DNA of 64,000 nucleotides from Tsuneonella rigui (GTDB lineage Bacteria > Pseudomonadota > Alphaproteobacteria > Sphingomonadales > Sphingomonadaceae): assembly GCF_003958625.1 (NCBI RefSeq), contig NZ_RSEL01000005.1, positions 310,001 to 374,000 of the forward strand. Reading direction: 5' to 3'. The translations under genes were made by a program, and so were the position numbers. The notes under the pieces are model-generated. The model worked only from the letters and a program-made list of their open reading frames with translations. It searched no databases and was not told where the DNA came from. Below are positions 29,225 to 41,294 of this stretch, piece by piece; the stretch's first letter is position 1, and every line of letters starts with the position of its first letter.

Positions 29225-29731
29225 TTAGTTCTTCTGCGTGACGACAGCGTCAGGCAGAACTGCCTCGGCGGTGAGCACGCGCTGCTGCGGGCCCTTGGCG
29301 ATCGCGGCGGCGAGCTGCGAGGTCTCGGGGCACTTGTCGCCGCACATCGATTGTAGCTTGGCGAGGTTACGGCGCGCCTTCTCGACCGCGCCCTTCTCGA
29401 CCAGCGCGGCGCCTTCGCCCGAGAGCGCGGCGAGATTGTCCGGCTCACGCTCGAGCGCGAGGCGGTAGTAGCGGATCGCCTTGCCCTGCAGCCCGTTGAG
29501 CCGCGCCGCTTCGGCAAGATCGAGGAAGATCCCCGTCGCCGCCGGGTCCACCGCCAGCGCCGCTTCGTAGGCGTCGACCGCCTTTTCGGGCTGGCCGGCC
29601 GCAATCGCCGCGTGGCCCTGCGCCACCAGCGCGGCGGCGCGCGGGTCGGTCACGTGGTCGTCGCTCTGCCCGACGCTCGCGGTCATCGCGAAAACGATCG
29701 CCAAAGCGGCGGCGGGGGCGGCGAAACGCAT
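29225..29731 (-). CDS. Secreted tetratricopeptide repeat protein
   Basis: A protein of 168 residues. The ATG at 29731 is chosen because AAGGAG lies 6 nt upstream and a signal peptide follows (MRFAAPAAALAIVFAMTASVG). Two to three TPR units are visible: AALVAQGHAAIAAGQPEKAV, then AATGIFLDLAEAARLNG, then LALEREPDNLAALSGEGAALVEKG. A late CGDKC pair could form a disulfide. It may act as a periplasmic scaffold; no partner is evident. Convergent with rppH. Confidence 0.83.
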   Translation of the reverse strand: MRFAAPAAALAIVFAMTASVGQSDDHVTDPRAAALVAQGHAAIAAGQPEKAVDAYEAALAVDPAATGIFLDLAEAARLNGLQGKAIRYYRLALEREPDNLAALSGEGAALVEKGAVEKARRNLAKLQSMCGDKCPETSQLAAAIAKGPQQRVLTAEAVLPDAVVTQKN

Positions 29732-29790
29732 CAGCAACTCCTTCGGGCGCGACGTCCGGGTTTTTACGGGCTCGGCCATAATGCGCGTGA

Positions 29791-32486
<2,696 letters not shown>

Positions 32487-33974
32487 TCAGCCGCTAGGGG
32501 CAGCGGCGCTTTTTCCTTTGGCGCCCGGCCAGCGCTGCACATCGGCGAAATAGCGTACCAGCGCCTGGGTGAGCAGGAGGTCGTCCGCCGCCCCGCCCAG
32601 TTCGATGCCCGCCGCCTCGTCGCTTGGCTGGTGGTAGCGTTCGCGGGTGTAGCGCTCGAGCGGTCCCGGCTGCCCGAACGCGCTGGTGACCGAGACCGCC
32701 GGCACGTCACGCTGCAGCAGCGCCCAGCCGTCCTGCCGGCGGACATAGTCCTGCGCGAGATGCTCGTCGCCTTCCTTGCGGCGCAAATCGGACATCACCT
32801 GCTGGATGCCCGGGTCGAGCGGCGTCAGGCCCTTGCCCACGATCGCCACCGGGCTGCCGGTTGGCGCCACCGCCACGGTATCGAGGTTGAACGCAGCGAC
32901 GATCGAATCGAGCGGGATCGGCGGGTTCTCGGTAAACGCCTGCGCGCCGAGCAGGCCCCATTCCTCCGCCGTAGTGGCGAGGAAATAGACGTCGCGATCG
33001 AGCTTGGGCCCAGCGCTCAGCCGCTTGGCAAGTTCGGTGAGCACCGCCAGCCCGCTCGCGTTGTCGACCGCGCCGTTGCAGATGAGGTCGGTCGCCGGCG
33101 GTTCGGCGCAGCGGCCGAAGTGATCCCAGTGAGCCAGCAGCAACACCGCGCCCGCTCCTTCGCGTCGGCCGGGCAGGCGCGCGATCAGGTTGAAGGTGCG
33201 CACCGAGCCCGGCGAGGAGGTCGCCTCGATGGTCGCGGTGATATCGAGCGGCACCGGCTTGAACTCAGCCTCGCGCGCGCCGGCGGTGAGCGCCGCCAGC
33301 TTCTGCTCGCCGATCATCGCCGCCATCGCGGGCCGCGAGATGAAGCCGTCGATCGCCGCGCCGTCCTCGCCCCCGGCGATCCGGTAGCTCCCGCGACGGC
33401 GGGTGGAGGTCAGGTGCGCCAGTTCGCTTTCGTCCTCGACGATCGCCAGCACCGCGGAAGCACCCGCCTGCAGCAGCGCGTCGTGCTGTTCGGTCTGCCC
33501 GGCGTGATCCCACAGCATGACCGCGACGCGGCCGGCCACTTCGGAGCGGTCGAGCCCCTGCCCCGCCAGCCCGACGAACACCATCGGCGCGCGTTGGACC
33601 AGCCCGCGGGTTCCTTGCGTGAACACCGCGACGCCCGGGTCGGGCAGCGCGATGGACCGGCCATCGCGATAGAAGCGCGCGACGCTCTTGTCGGGCAGGC
33701 TTTGCGACAGCGCGACCGGCGCGAACCACGGGTTGGCGGGGTCATTGGTGCCCGACTCCAGCCCGGCAGCCTGCCACTCGCGCGCGAGGTAGCGCAGCGT
33801 CTTGGTCTCGCCTTCGGTGCCCGGCTGGCGGCCGCCGAAATCGTCGCTCGCCAGCACCCCGATATGGCGCGCCAGCGCCGCTTCTATCGCGCTCCGATCA
33901 CGCGCAACCGGGGCCGCCGGCACGGTCGCGCAGCCGCCGAGCATCGCGAGTGCGGCAATCCACGCCAAGCGCAT
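32487..33974 (-). CDS. M28 family metallopeptidase, lipoprotein
   Basis: A protein of 495 residues from the ATG at 33974. The leader MRLAWIAALAMLGGC gives a lipobox with Cys15. Zinc ligands of M28 peptidases appear in order: His in LAHWDHFG, Asp in GAVDNASG, Glu-Glu in TTAEEWGLLG, Asp in FNLDTVAV, and His in RYHQPSDE. A protease-associated-type insert lies before the catalytic domain. It probably acts as an aminopeptidase in the periplasm or at the outer membrane. Confidence 0.9.
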   Translation of the reverse strand: MRLAWIAALAMLGGCATVPAAPVARDRSAIEAALARHIGVLASDDFGGRQPGTEGETKTLRYLAREWQAAGLESGTNDPANPWFAPVALSQSLPDKSVARFYRDGRSIALPDPGVAVFTQGTRGLVQRAPMVFVGLAGQGLDRSEVAGRVAVMLWDHAGQTEQHDALLQAGASAVLAIVEDESELAHLTSTRRRGSYRIAGGEDGAAIDGFISRPAMAAMIGEQKLAALTAGAREAEFKPVPLDITATIEATSSPGSVRTFNLIARLPGRREGAGAVLLLAHWDHFGRCAEPPATDLICNGAVDNASGLAVLTELAKRLSAGPKLDRDVYFLATTAEEWGLLGAQAFTENPPIPLDSIVAAFNLDTVAVAPTGSPVAIVGKGLTPLDPGIQQVMSDLRRKEGDEHLAQDYVRRQDGWALLQRDVPAVSVTSAFGQPGPLERYTRERYHQPSDEAAGIELGGAADDLLLTQALVRYFADVQRWPGAKGKSAAAPSG

Positions 33975-34008
33975 CGGATGTCCCCGGAGAAGTCCCTGCT
34001 GCGGCAAG

Positions 34009-34764
34009 CTACTCGGTCGTCCAGCCGCCGTCGACGCTCCAGTTGGCGCCGGTGACGTTCTGCGCCTCGTCGCGGCACAGGAACACCGCGATCGCGCCGA
34101 TCTCGGCCGGCTGGACGAACTTCTTGGTCGCCTGCTTCACCAGCAACACATCGTTGATCACCTGGTCGCGAGTCAGCCCGCGCGCTTCCATCGTGTCGGG
34201 GATCTGGTTCTCGACCAGCGAGGTCCACACGTAGCCGGGGCTGATGCAGTTGGCGGTCACACCATAGGGAGCGACTTCCAGCGCAACCGTCTTGGTCAGC
34301 CCGTCGAGCCCGTGCTTGGCGGCGTTGTAGGCGGACTTGAACGGCGAGGCGACCTTGGAGTGGGCGCTCGCGGTGTTGATGATCCGCCCCCAGCCTTGCG
34401 CCTTCATGTGCGGCACCGCGAGGCGGGTGGTGTGGAACGCCGCGGTCAGGTTAAGCGCGACGATCAGGTCCCACTTGTCGACCGGAAACTCCTCGACCGG
34501 GGAGACGTGCTGCATGCCGGCATTGTTGACCAGGATATCGACCGGTCCGGCCTCCGCCATCAACGCCTCGCAGCCCTCGCGGGTGGTGAGATCGGCGTTG
34601 ACGTGCGCGGCGCCGAGCTCCTCACGCAGCTTGGCGATCTCGTCCGCATCACCGAAGCCGTTGAGCACCACTTCGGCGCCTTCAGCCCTGAGCGCACGGG
34701 CGATCGCGAGCCCGATGCCCGAGGTGGAGCCGGTGACCAGCGCGCGCTTGCCGTTCAGGAACAT
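34009..34764 (-). CDS. bdhA: 3-hydroxybutyrate dehydrogenase
   Basis: Interconverts 3-hydroxybutyrate and acetoacetate in polyhydroxybutyrate or ketone body use. The ATG at 34764 gives 251 residues and has GGAAGG upstream. The SDR motifs are TGSTSGIG, NNAGMQH, and the YNAAKHG active-site Tyr/Lys. NTASAHSKVASPFKSAY and FLCRDEAQNVTGANWSVDGGW closely match this enzyme. Other SDR activities cannot be excluded. Confidence 0.88.
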   Translation of the reverse strand: MFLNGKRALVTGSTSGIGLAIARALRAEGAEVVLNGFGDADEIAKLREELGAAHVNADLTTREGCEALMAEAGPVDILVNNAGMQHVSPVEEFPVDKWDLIVALNLTAAFHTTRLAVPHMKAQGWGRIINTASAHSKVASPFKSAYNAAKHGLDGLTKTVALEVAPYGVTANCISPGYVWTSLVENQIPDTMEARGLTRDQVINDVLLVKQATKKFVQPAEIGAIAVFLCRDEAQNVTGANWSVDGGWTTE

Positions 34765-34882
34765 TTGCACCCTTCCAGGAATTGATCGGCGAACAGCCGT
34801 TGGCCTGCTCCTTGCCAAGCGCGTGGCGGCTGTCCAGTGATTACGCCGCGCAGGGTCGGCAAAAAGATAATGGGGGAGCGCA

Positions 34883-35734
34883 ATGCGGCTCAACAGGTTC
34901 GATCCGTCACGCATTCGAGTTGAAGGCGGCGGGGGCGGCGGCTTCCCCGGCGGGATGGGTGGCGGCGTGGGCTGCGGCTCGGTCGTGATTGCATTGATCG
35001 CGGCGCTGGTGTTCGGCGTCGATCCCTCGTCGATGCTAGGGGGGATGCAAAGCGGTGCGCCGACCCAAGTCCAGGGTAATGGCTCGCAGCAATCGGTTGA
35101 GGAGCTCTGCACCGCAAACGCCTACGCGACCGAAGCCTGCAACACCTTGCAATCGCTCGATGAAACCTGGGCACCTGAGTTCCAGCGAGCTGGTATCCAG
35201 TTCGCTCAGCCCACGCTGAAGTTCTATTCGGGCGGCGTAAATTCGGGCTGCGGCGCGGCGTCGAGTGCGGCGGGCCCGTTTTACTGCCCGGCCGACCAGA
35301 AGATCTACATCGACACGAGCTTCTACGACCAGCTCGACCGGCAGCTCGGCGCGCGCGGCGACTTTGCACGCTATTACGTCGTCGCGCACGAATACGGGCA
35401 TCACATCCAGACTCTTACTGGCGTCGCCGATGCGGTCCGGAGTGCGCAGAGCCAGGATCCCCGCAGCGCGAACCAGCTGCAAGTGCGCATGGAGCTCCAA
35501 GCCGATTGCTACGCCGGCGTGTGGGCGGGCAAGAACCGCAATTTGATCGAGCCGGGCGATTTCGAGGAGGGCATGACCGCCGCCAGCGCGATCGGCGACG
35601 ACCGGCTGACCGGCGGCCGGGTGAGCTCGGAGAACTTCACCCACGGCACCAGCGCCCAGCGGATGGAAGCGCTGCGGGCCGGCATGGAGAGCGCCAATGA
35701 CGCGGTGTGCGATCGCTATGTCCAGGTCCGCTGA
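34883..35734 (+). CDS. YpfJ-like neutral zinc metallopeptidase
   Basis: A protein of 283 residues (PF04228-like). The N-terminus MRLNRFDPSRIRVEGGG is followed by a Gly-rich stretch and one membrane helix (VVIALIAALVFGV), then an outward domain. The zinc motif is HEYGHHIQ (H169-E170-H173), with the third ligand likely in MELQADCYAG. SGCGAASSAAGPFYCPADQKIYIDTSFY is characteristic. Substrate unknown. It is followed 1 nt later by a secreted protein gene of unknown function. Confidence 0.88.
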   Translation: MRLNRFDPSRIRVEGGGGGGFPGGMGGGVGCGSVVIALIAALVFGVDPSSMLGGMQSGAPTQVQGNGSQQSVEELCTANAYATEACNTLQSLDETWAPEFQRAGIQFAQPTLKFYSGGVNSGCGAASSAAGPFYCPADQKIYIDTSFYDQLDRQLGARGDFARYYVVAHEYGHHIQTLTGVADAVRSAQSQDPRSANQLQVRMELQADCYAGVWAGKNRNLIEPGDFEEGMTAASAIGDDRLTGGRVSSENFTHGTSAQRMEALRAGMESANDAVCDRYVQVR

Positions 35735-35735
35735 C

Positions 35736-36362
35736 ATGCTGCGCGCATCGCTCGTCGCCGTGACGATCGCGCTCGTCGCGAGCCCCGCAGCCGCGCGCAA
35801 CCAGGACCAGCCCGTCGCCGGGCGCGAGCCCGACGCGCAGGACGTGGCGATGACCCCGCTCAACGATCTCAACCTGTCGAAGGACGAAATCCCCGCGGTC
35901 CTGATCACCGCCGCGACCGATCCCTATTCGAGCGACGGCCTTAACGGATGCCCGGCGATCCAGGCGGCGATCGCAGATCTCGATGCCGCGCTCGGTCCGG
36001 ACATGGATGTCGCGACTGGCGAGACCGACCGGCTGAGCACCGGGCGGATGGCGAAGAGCGTGGTCGCCTCGTTCATCCCCTTCCGGGGCATCCTGCGCGA
36101 AATTACCGGCGCTGCCGGGCAAGAGCGCGCGCTGCAATCGGCGATCTACGCGGGCGCGGTGCGGCGCGGGTTCTTGAAGGGCCTTGGGCAGCAGAAAGGC
36201 TGCGCCTATCCGGCGCGTCCTGCGTTCACCCGGGTCGCGGTCATCCCCTCCCCGCCGCCCGCCGCGAAGCCGCGCAAGGGCGACAAGGGCGGCAAACAGG
36301 AGCTGCAAACGGTAACCTTCGTCGAAGGCGAAGTCGTGCAGCCGGTCCCCCGCCGCCGCTAG
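35736..36362 (+). CDS. Secreted protein of unknown function
   Basis: A protein of 208 residues from the ATG at 35736. MLRASLVAVTIALVASPAAA is a signal peptide. The mature protein includes LNDLNLSKDEIPAVL, a single Cys near NGCPAIQ, and a hydrophobic VVASFIPFRGILREITGAAG, and ends in a Lys/Pro-rich tail. I recognise no domain. It follows the YpfJ-like peptidase by 1 nt and probably shares its transcript. It could be a partner or substrate of the peptidase; this is a guess. Confidence 0.7.
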   Translation: MLRASLVAVTIALVASPAAARNQDQPVAGREPDAQDVAMTPLNDLNLSKDEIPAVLITAATDPYSSDGLNGCPAIQAAIADLDAALGPDMDVATGETDRLSTGRMAKSVVASFIPFRGILREITGAAGQERALQSAIYAGAVRRGFLKGLGQQKGCAYPARPAFTRVAVIPSPPPAAKPRKGDKGGKQELQTVTFVEGEVVQPVPRRR

Positions 36363-36434
36363 ATACGCGAACGGGGACGGCTAGCGCCGCCCCCGCCGCC
36401 GTCCGGGGCGTGTTGGGGACAAGTTACCCGGTGG

Positions 36435-38021
36435 CTATTTCTCCGCTTCGATCCGCGCGATCTCGCGGTCGAGCGATTCCAGCACTTCCTTCCTGACGCT
36501 CTCGCTCATCTCGTTGCTGCGCGCGACCTGATCGCGGGCGGCGCGGATGCCGCTGAGGGCGTGGCCGTTGATGCGCTGGCGGCAGATCTTGATCACCCGC
36601 TTGCCGTCGGGCGAGGTCGTCTCGCTGACATCCTCCGCGCCGTCGCAGTTCATCACCACGCGCGGGGCGCGGGCGATGGCGAGCCGGGCATGCTCACCGG
36701 CGAGCGCCGACTCCCGTGCGAGCGGAGCGAGGCGCTCGCGGTCGATGACCACCACCCGCTTGGCCATGTCGGCGTCGACTTGACCGAGCCGCTCATGGAG
36801 TTCCTTCATCTGCTTCTCGAAGGCCTTCTCGTCGAACTCGCCGTCGGCCGTCACCACGCGGTAGCGCTGGCCGCGGGCGAGCTTGCCGTGGTGCTTCCCG
36901 TCCTTGTCGGTGCGGACGACCACCACCCGCCGCTCGCGGTGCGCGCCGTCGCCATCGTCGTGGAACACGTAGGTGTGATCCTCCGCACCGGGCGCGATCA
37001 CATCGACCGGCTCCACGGGCGCGAGCGGCGCTTCCGGCGGAGCCATCGGAGCGGGCGGCGGCGCGGGCGGCGTCGGGGGCAGCGGCGCCTCGATGCTGTC
37101 GTCCTGCGCATAGCTGATCGAGGCGGTCAGCGGCACCAGCAGCACGCTGGCGCCGACCAGCAGCGCACCGGCGCGCCGGCGACGAATGGAAGGAGTGGTC
37201 ATGGTCAGGTTCCTCAAACGGTGAACGATCGATTTGTCGCCCAGCACGGGGCAGGCCATCGGTGCCGCCAGGGCGCCGCGCGGGCCGGCAACGGCGGAGG
37301 CGATGAGCTGGGCGTAGGCCGCGCGCTCGACCCGGTCGCAGTGCTCGACCACGCGGGCGTCGCAAGCGGCCTCCTGGTCGCGGCGCATCGCGCGCCAGCC
37401 GAACAACGAGAGCGGATTGAACCAGTGCAGCGCGAACAGCGGCAGCGCGACGAAGTTGAACGCGAGGTCGTGCGCGCGGTGATGCGCCAGCTCGTGCGAG
37501 AGAGCGAGATCACGCGCCCGCCGGTCGGTCCAGGCCATGAAGCCGGGCGGGAGCGCAACGACTTTGTCGAACACCCCGAACGCGAGCGGCGATGCGGTGG
37601 CAGGCGTCTCGAGCAAGCGGACTTTGCCGTGCACACCGACCGGGTAGGCATCGGCCAACAGATCGCGCCGGAGGCAAGCGTAGGAAACGAGGCGCAAGAC
37701 GATGTAGACCACCGCGCCGGCGGCCCAGATTGCCACCAGCAGTGCGAGCCAATCCAACGAGGGCGCCGCTGCCGCGGCTGGGGTCGCCACCTCATCAACC
37801 GGCAGGACGAGGATTGCCGCATCGGCCGTCGCGGTGGCATCCACGCTCGGCGCGAGCCACGCCGGCAGGACGATCGGCGGCAAGATCAGACGCAGCAACG
37901 GTAGCACCCACAGGGCATACGCGGCCTTGGGGCCGAGGTGCCGCGCAACCGGTCGCCGGGCGACGAGCACCAGCGCGATCAGAGCGCCGGTCCACACGAG
38001 CGTGTCAAACAGCCAGCTCAT
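36435..38021 (-). CDS. M56 family (BlaR1/MecR1-like) membrane metallopeptidase
   Basis: A protein of 528 residues with about four membrane helices. The zinc motif is HELAHHRAHD (H176-E177-H180). In BlaR1 this protease cleaves BlaI. After the helices comes a Pro-rich linker (PPTPPAPPPAPMAPPEAPL, residues about 320-345) and a charged C-terminal domain. No penicillin-binding SxxK domain is visible, so the signal it senses differs from BlaR1. It overlaps the blaI-like gene by 4 nt. Confidence 0.87.
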   Translation of the reverse strand: MSWLFDTLVWTGALIALVLVARRPVARHLGPKAAYALWVLPLLRLILPPIVLPAWLAPSVDATATADAAILVLPVDEVATPAAAAAPSLDWLALLVAIWAAGAVVYIVLRLVSYACLRRDLLADAYPVGVHGKVRLLETPATASPLAFGVFDKVVALPPGFMAWTDRRARDLALSHELAHHRAHDLAFNFVALPLFALHWFNPLSLFGWRAMRRDQEAACDARVVEHCDRVERAAYAQLIASAVAGPRGALAAPMACPVLGDKSIVHRLRNLTMTTPSIRRRRAGALLVGASVLLVPLTASISYAQDDSIEAPLPPTPPAPPPAPMAPPEAPLAPVEPVDVIAPGAEDHTYVFHDDGDGAHRERRVVVVRTDKDGKHHGKLARGQRYRVVTADGEFDEKAFEKQMKELHERLGQVDADMAKRVVVIDRERLAPLARESALAGEHARLAIARAPRVVMNCDGAEDVSETTSPDGKRVIKICRQRINGHALSGIRAARDQVARSNEMSESVRKEVLESLDREIARIEAEK

Positions 38022-38407
38022 CGCCGCAGCTCCTTCAGGAGCGCTTCGATCTCGGCGAGATCCTGGTCGGTGAGCGTCTCGTTCTCCGCAAGGTGCGCGA
38101 TCAGCGGGGCCGCGCGGCCGCCGAACAGCCGTTCGACGAGGCGCTTCGATTCACTGCCGACATAAGCGGCGCGTTCGATCAGCGGCGAATAGAGGAAGCG
38201 GCGGCCGTCGGGCTCGGTCTCCACGGCGCCCTTGGCGACCAGGCGCCCAAGCAGGGTCTTGACCGTCGGCATCGACCAGTCGCGCTCCTTGCAGACGCGG
38301 TCGCACACTTCGGCAGCGGACAGCGGACTCTGCTCCCACAGCGCCTCCATCACGGCGTGCTCGGCTTCGCTGATGCGCTCTGACTTGAGGTCGTTTTCGT
38401 CGCTCAT
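38018..38407 (-). CDS. BlaI/MecI/CopY family repressor
   Basis: A winged-helix repressor of 129 residues. RISEAEHAVMEALWEQSPLSAAEVCDRVCKERDW and MPTVKTLLGRLVAKGAVETE are the wing helices of the BlaI family. The C-terminal dimer part contains the likely M56 cleavage zone. GGGAGG lies upstream of the ATG. Together with the M56 gene it forms a BlaI-BlaR1-type pair, probably self-regulating. Confidence 0.9.
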   Translation of the reverse strand: MSDENDLKSERISEAEHAVMEALWEQSPLSAAEVCDRVCKERDWSMPTVKTLLGRLVAKGAVETEPDGRRFLYSPLIERAAYVGSESKRLVERLFGGRAAPLIAHLAENETLTDQDLAEIEALLKELRR

Positions 38408-38444
38408 CGGGTATCCTCCCCAGGACCTTTGAACACCTTTCGAC

Positions 38445-38454
38445 TACGTTTGTA
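38445..38454. promoter_or_regulatory. Candidate BlaI-type operator
   Basis: TAC and GTA flank GTTT, and the overlapping GTTTGTAAAC is an imperfect palindrome, 38 nt upstream of the blaI-like start. BlaI/CopY operators carry TACA/TGTA dyads. It also lies between blaI and the divergent oxidase gene, so either or both could be controlled. Weak evidence from one short site. Confidence 0.4.
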
Positions 38455-38510
38455 AACATGAAGCGTGGATGAATGATTGCAAGGCAGTGTGCGGTTGGTA
38501 GACCCCAGTC

Positions 38511-39659
38511 ATGCGTTTGTCCGATTGCCACAATATCGAGGATTTCCGCCGTCTGGCACGCGCCACGCTGCCGTGGCCGGTGTTCGATTACATCGACGGC
38601 GCGGCGGACGATGAACTGACCAAGGCGCGCAACACCGCTGCGTTCGACGATGTCGACCTGGTGCCCAATGTGCTCGGCGGCGTGGCCGAGATCGACACCT
38701 CGTGCACCATCATGGGCCGGCGCAGCGCGCTGCCGCTCGTGCTCAGCCCGACCGGCCTGCAGCGCGCGTTCCATTGGCAGGGCGAACGCGCGGTCGCGCG
38801 GGCGGCCGAGAAGTTCGGCCTATGGTTCGGCGTCTCCAGCCTGGCGACGGTCAGCATCGAAGATATCGCCGCCCTCGTCTCCACTCCGAAGCTCTTTCAG
38901 CTTTACGTCCACAAGGATCGCGGCCTCAACACCTCGCTGATCGAGCGATGTAAGGCCGCCGGCTTCGACGCGATCGCCCTGACCGTTGACACGATCGTTG
39001 CGGGCAACCGGGAACGCTGCCTGCGATCGGGCTTCACCACCCCGCCCCGCTTCACCCCGAGCTCGCTCTGGTCCTACGCCACGCGCCCGCGCTGGGCGCT
39101 CGACTACGTGTTTCGCGAGAAACTCCGGCTGGCCAATCTCGACAGCCACGTCAGCGAAGGGACCGGCAAGGCGGTGTCGATCGCGGAATACGTCAACACC
39201 ATGCTCGACCCGGCGATGGACTGGGACGCCGCGGCGCGCATTCGGCAGGATTGGGGCGGTACCTTCTGCCTCAAAGGCGTCATGAGCGTCGCCGACGCGC
39301 GTCGCGCGGTGCAGATCGGGGCGGATGCGATCATGGTCTCCAACCACGGTGGGCGCCAACTCGACGGCAGCCGTGCGCCCTTCGACCAGCTCGCCGAGAT
39401 CGTCGATGCGATCGGAGGCGAGATCGAAGTGATCTGCGACGGCGGCGTGCGGCGCGGCACGCACGTGCTGAAGGCGCTGGCACAAGGCGCGACCGCGGCG
39501 AGCGGAGGTCGACTGTACCTCTATGCGCTCGCAGCGGCGGGACAGCCGGGGGTCGAGCGCGCGATCGGCCTGCTGAAAGCCGAGATCGAACGCGGGATGC
39601 GGTTGATGGGCGTCACGTCAGTCGATCAACTCGACCGCACGATGCTGCGCCAGCGCTAG
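38511..39659 (+). CDS. lldD: FMN-dependent alpha-hydroxy-acid oxidase/dehydrogenase (LldD-like)
   Basis: A protein of 382 residues in the L-lactate dehydrogenase/glycolate oxidase family. FMN and substrate sites: FQLYVHKDRG, TVDTIVAGNRERCLR, the catalytic His in SNHGGRQLDGS, and CDGGVRRGTHVLKAL. Likely oxidises L-lactate, linking to the quinone pool, but substrate is not fixed by sequence. Its end overlaps the convergent DUF202 gene by 4 nt. Confidence 0.87.
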   Translation: MRLSDCHNIEDFRRLARATLPWPVFDYIDGAADDELTKARNTAAFDDVDLVPNVLGGVAEIDTSCTIMGRRSALPLVLSPTGLQRAFHWQGERAVARAAEKFGLWFGVSSLATVSIEDIAALVSTPKLFQLYVHKDRGLNTSLIERCKAAGFDAIALTVDTIVAGNRERCLRSGFTTPPRFTPSSLWSYATRPRWALDYVFREKLRLANLDSHVSEGTGKAVSIAEYVNTMLDPAMDWDAAARIRQDWGGTFCLKGVMSVADARRAVQIGADAIMVSNHGGRQLDGSRAPFDQLAEIVDAIGGEIEVICDGGVRRGTHVLKALAQGATAASGGRLYLYALAAAGQPGVERAIGLLKAEIERGMRLMGVTSVDQLDRTMLRQR

Positions 39660-40096
39660 CGGCTGACGATCCCGACAAGCACGGCCGCGCCGAGCACCAG
39701 CAGGAAGCCGTTGAACACCACCAACAGCCACGCCGGCAGCTTGGCGGTATCGGGATCGGGCCGCAGCGCCTTGCCGGTCAGCTCGCGCCAGATGCCCGCG
39801 ACGAAGCAGAACTCCGCGAAGGCGATCAACACGATCGAGGTCGCGAGCACCATCCACCCGGGCACCAATTTGTCGAGCAGCGCCTGCGCGCCGATACCCG
39901 CCGCCAGGCTGGCGAGACCGGTGCGCATCCACGCGGCGTAGGTCCGCTCGGCCGCGAGCAGCGTCCGGTCGGCGGCGAGCTTGGTGCGCCGGGTGGCGCT
40001 GTCTTCCTGTGTTTCCGCGCTGTCGACCAGCGTTTCGGCGCTGTCGGCCAACTTCTCCTGCGCTTTGGCCGCGCGATGCTCGGTGGTGGTCGCCAT
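39656..40096 (-). CDS. DUF202 (YidH-like) membrane protein
   Basis: A protein of 146 residues. The N-terminal 40 residues are polar and repetitive (KLADSAETLVDSAETQEDS), likely coiled coil. Then RTLLAAERTYAAWMRTGLASLAAGIG is the DUF202 signature, followed by two further helices ending in VFNGFLLVLGAAVLVGIVSR. Function unknown; E. coli YidH/YidG are relatives. It is divergent from the winged-helix regulator gene, with 65 nt between starts. Confidence 0.82.
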   Translation of the reverse strand: MATTTEHRAAKAQEKLADSAETLVDSAETQEDSATRRTKLAADRTLLAAERTYAAWMRTGLASLAAGIGAQALLDKLVPGWMVLATSIVLIAFAEFCFVAGIWRELTGKALRPDPDTAKLPAWLLVVFNGFLLVLGAAVLVGIVSR

Positions 40097-40161
40097 GCAT
40101 CCACAACGCCGACAGGCGCAAATGGTGGCAGGAGCGCGATTTTGTCCTAATCGAGCGGTCG

Positions 40162-41202
40162 ATGCGCGAAGCTGCCCTCGCCTTTGGACCGTTCGTGCTC
40201 GACGCGAGTGACCGGCGGCTGCTGCGCGACGGCGAGCCGATCGAGGTGTCGGGCCGCTACTTCGACGCGCTCACGCTGCTCGCCGCCGAGAGCGGGCGAC
40301 TGGTGACAAAGGATCGCTTCATGGACGAAGTGTGGCGCGGCATCCCGGTGACCGACGAGGCGCTGACCCAGTGCATTCGCTCGCTCCGCCGCGCGCTCGA
40401 CGATGACGCCGCTGCGCCCCGCTATATCGAGACGGTGCCGAGGCATGGGTACCGATTCATTGCACCGGTGAGCGGAGCTGCAGTTGCAGAATCCGGCGTT
40501 GCAGCACGTCCGTCATCGATCGCCTTCGCGCCGATCGCGCGCGATGTCACCGCCGCGGCGCTGGGCGGAGGCCTGGCCGGCATCGTCGCCGGGCTACTCT
40601 ACCTGACTGCCGGGCTGGTCACGCCGGCGATGGGAACGGCTTCGACGTTGATGGTGCTGGTGAGCATCAACCTGCTGCTCGGCCTCGTTGCAGGAGCTGC
40701 GGTCGGGCTCGGGCTGACCGCGATGGAAGCGAGCGGGCGAGGTGCCTGGCGGCCAATCGTGGGCGCTGCGCTTGGAGGACTGGTCGTCGGGGCGATCGGG
40801 CGGATGGTCGGCAACGACTTGTTCGAACTGCTGTTCGGCCAGGCGCCCGGCGCGATCACCGGCGCGGGTGAAGGGCTGCTGGTCGGCCTAGCCGTCGGCT
40901 GTGGGCATGTGCTTGCGCAGGGCGCGGCGGGCTCGCGGCCATGGCTGCAAGTCGGCGCGGGCGCGTTCTGCGGCGGTCTTGCCGGGCTGGCGATGGCGGC
41001 TGCGGGCGGACGATTGATGGCGGGAAGCCTCGCGCAACTTGCGGAGCGCTTCCCCAACTCGCGCCTCGGCATGGGGCCGATGCTGGGAGCGCACGGGTTC
41101 GGTCCTTGGGCGCTTGCGATCGCCACCGCGCTCGAGTGCGCACTGTTCGCCGGCGGCGTGGTGCTCGCGATCACCGTCGCCCGCCGCGTGCCGCGCGCCT
41201 GA
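40162..41202 (+). CDS. Winged-helix regulator with polytopic membrane C-terminus
   Basis: A protein of 346 residues. Residues 1-105 are an OmpR/CadC-type winged-helix domain (FGPFVLDASDRRLLRDG, LVTKDRFMDEVWRG, YIETVPRHGYRFIAPV). From about 130 on there are perhaps seven Gly/Ala-rich membrane helices with almost no periplasmic domain. This differs from CadC or ToxR, which have one helix and an outer sensor. It suggests a membrane-bound one-component regulator sensing the bilayer or a small molecule. The ATG start at 40162 gives the complete first wing strand. Confidence 0.8.
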   Translation: MREAALAFGPFVLDASDRRLLRDGEPIEVSGRYFDALTLLAAESGRLVTKDRFMDEVWRGIPVTDEALTQCIRSLRRALDDDAAAPRYIETVPRHGYRFIAPVSGAAVAESGVAARPSSIAFAPIARDVTAAALGGGLAGIVAGLLYLTAGLVTPAMGTASTLMVLVSINLLLGLVAGAAVGLGLTAMEASGRGAWRPIVGAALGGLVVGAIGRMVGNDLFELLFGQAPGAITGAGEGLLVGLAVGCGHVLAQGAAGSRPWLQVGAGAFCGGLAGLAMAAAGGRLMAGSLAQLAERFPNSRLGMGPMLGAHGFGPWALAIATALECALFAGGVVLAITVARRVPRA

Positions 41203-41294
41203 GGAACGCTTTCAGCAAGTCCTCACCCGCCGCTCATGACGCTCACGACGGGCGAGACGACAAGCGACGCTCCATTGCAATCACGGAGTTCGTC

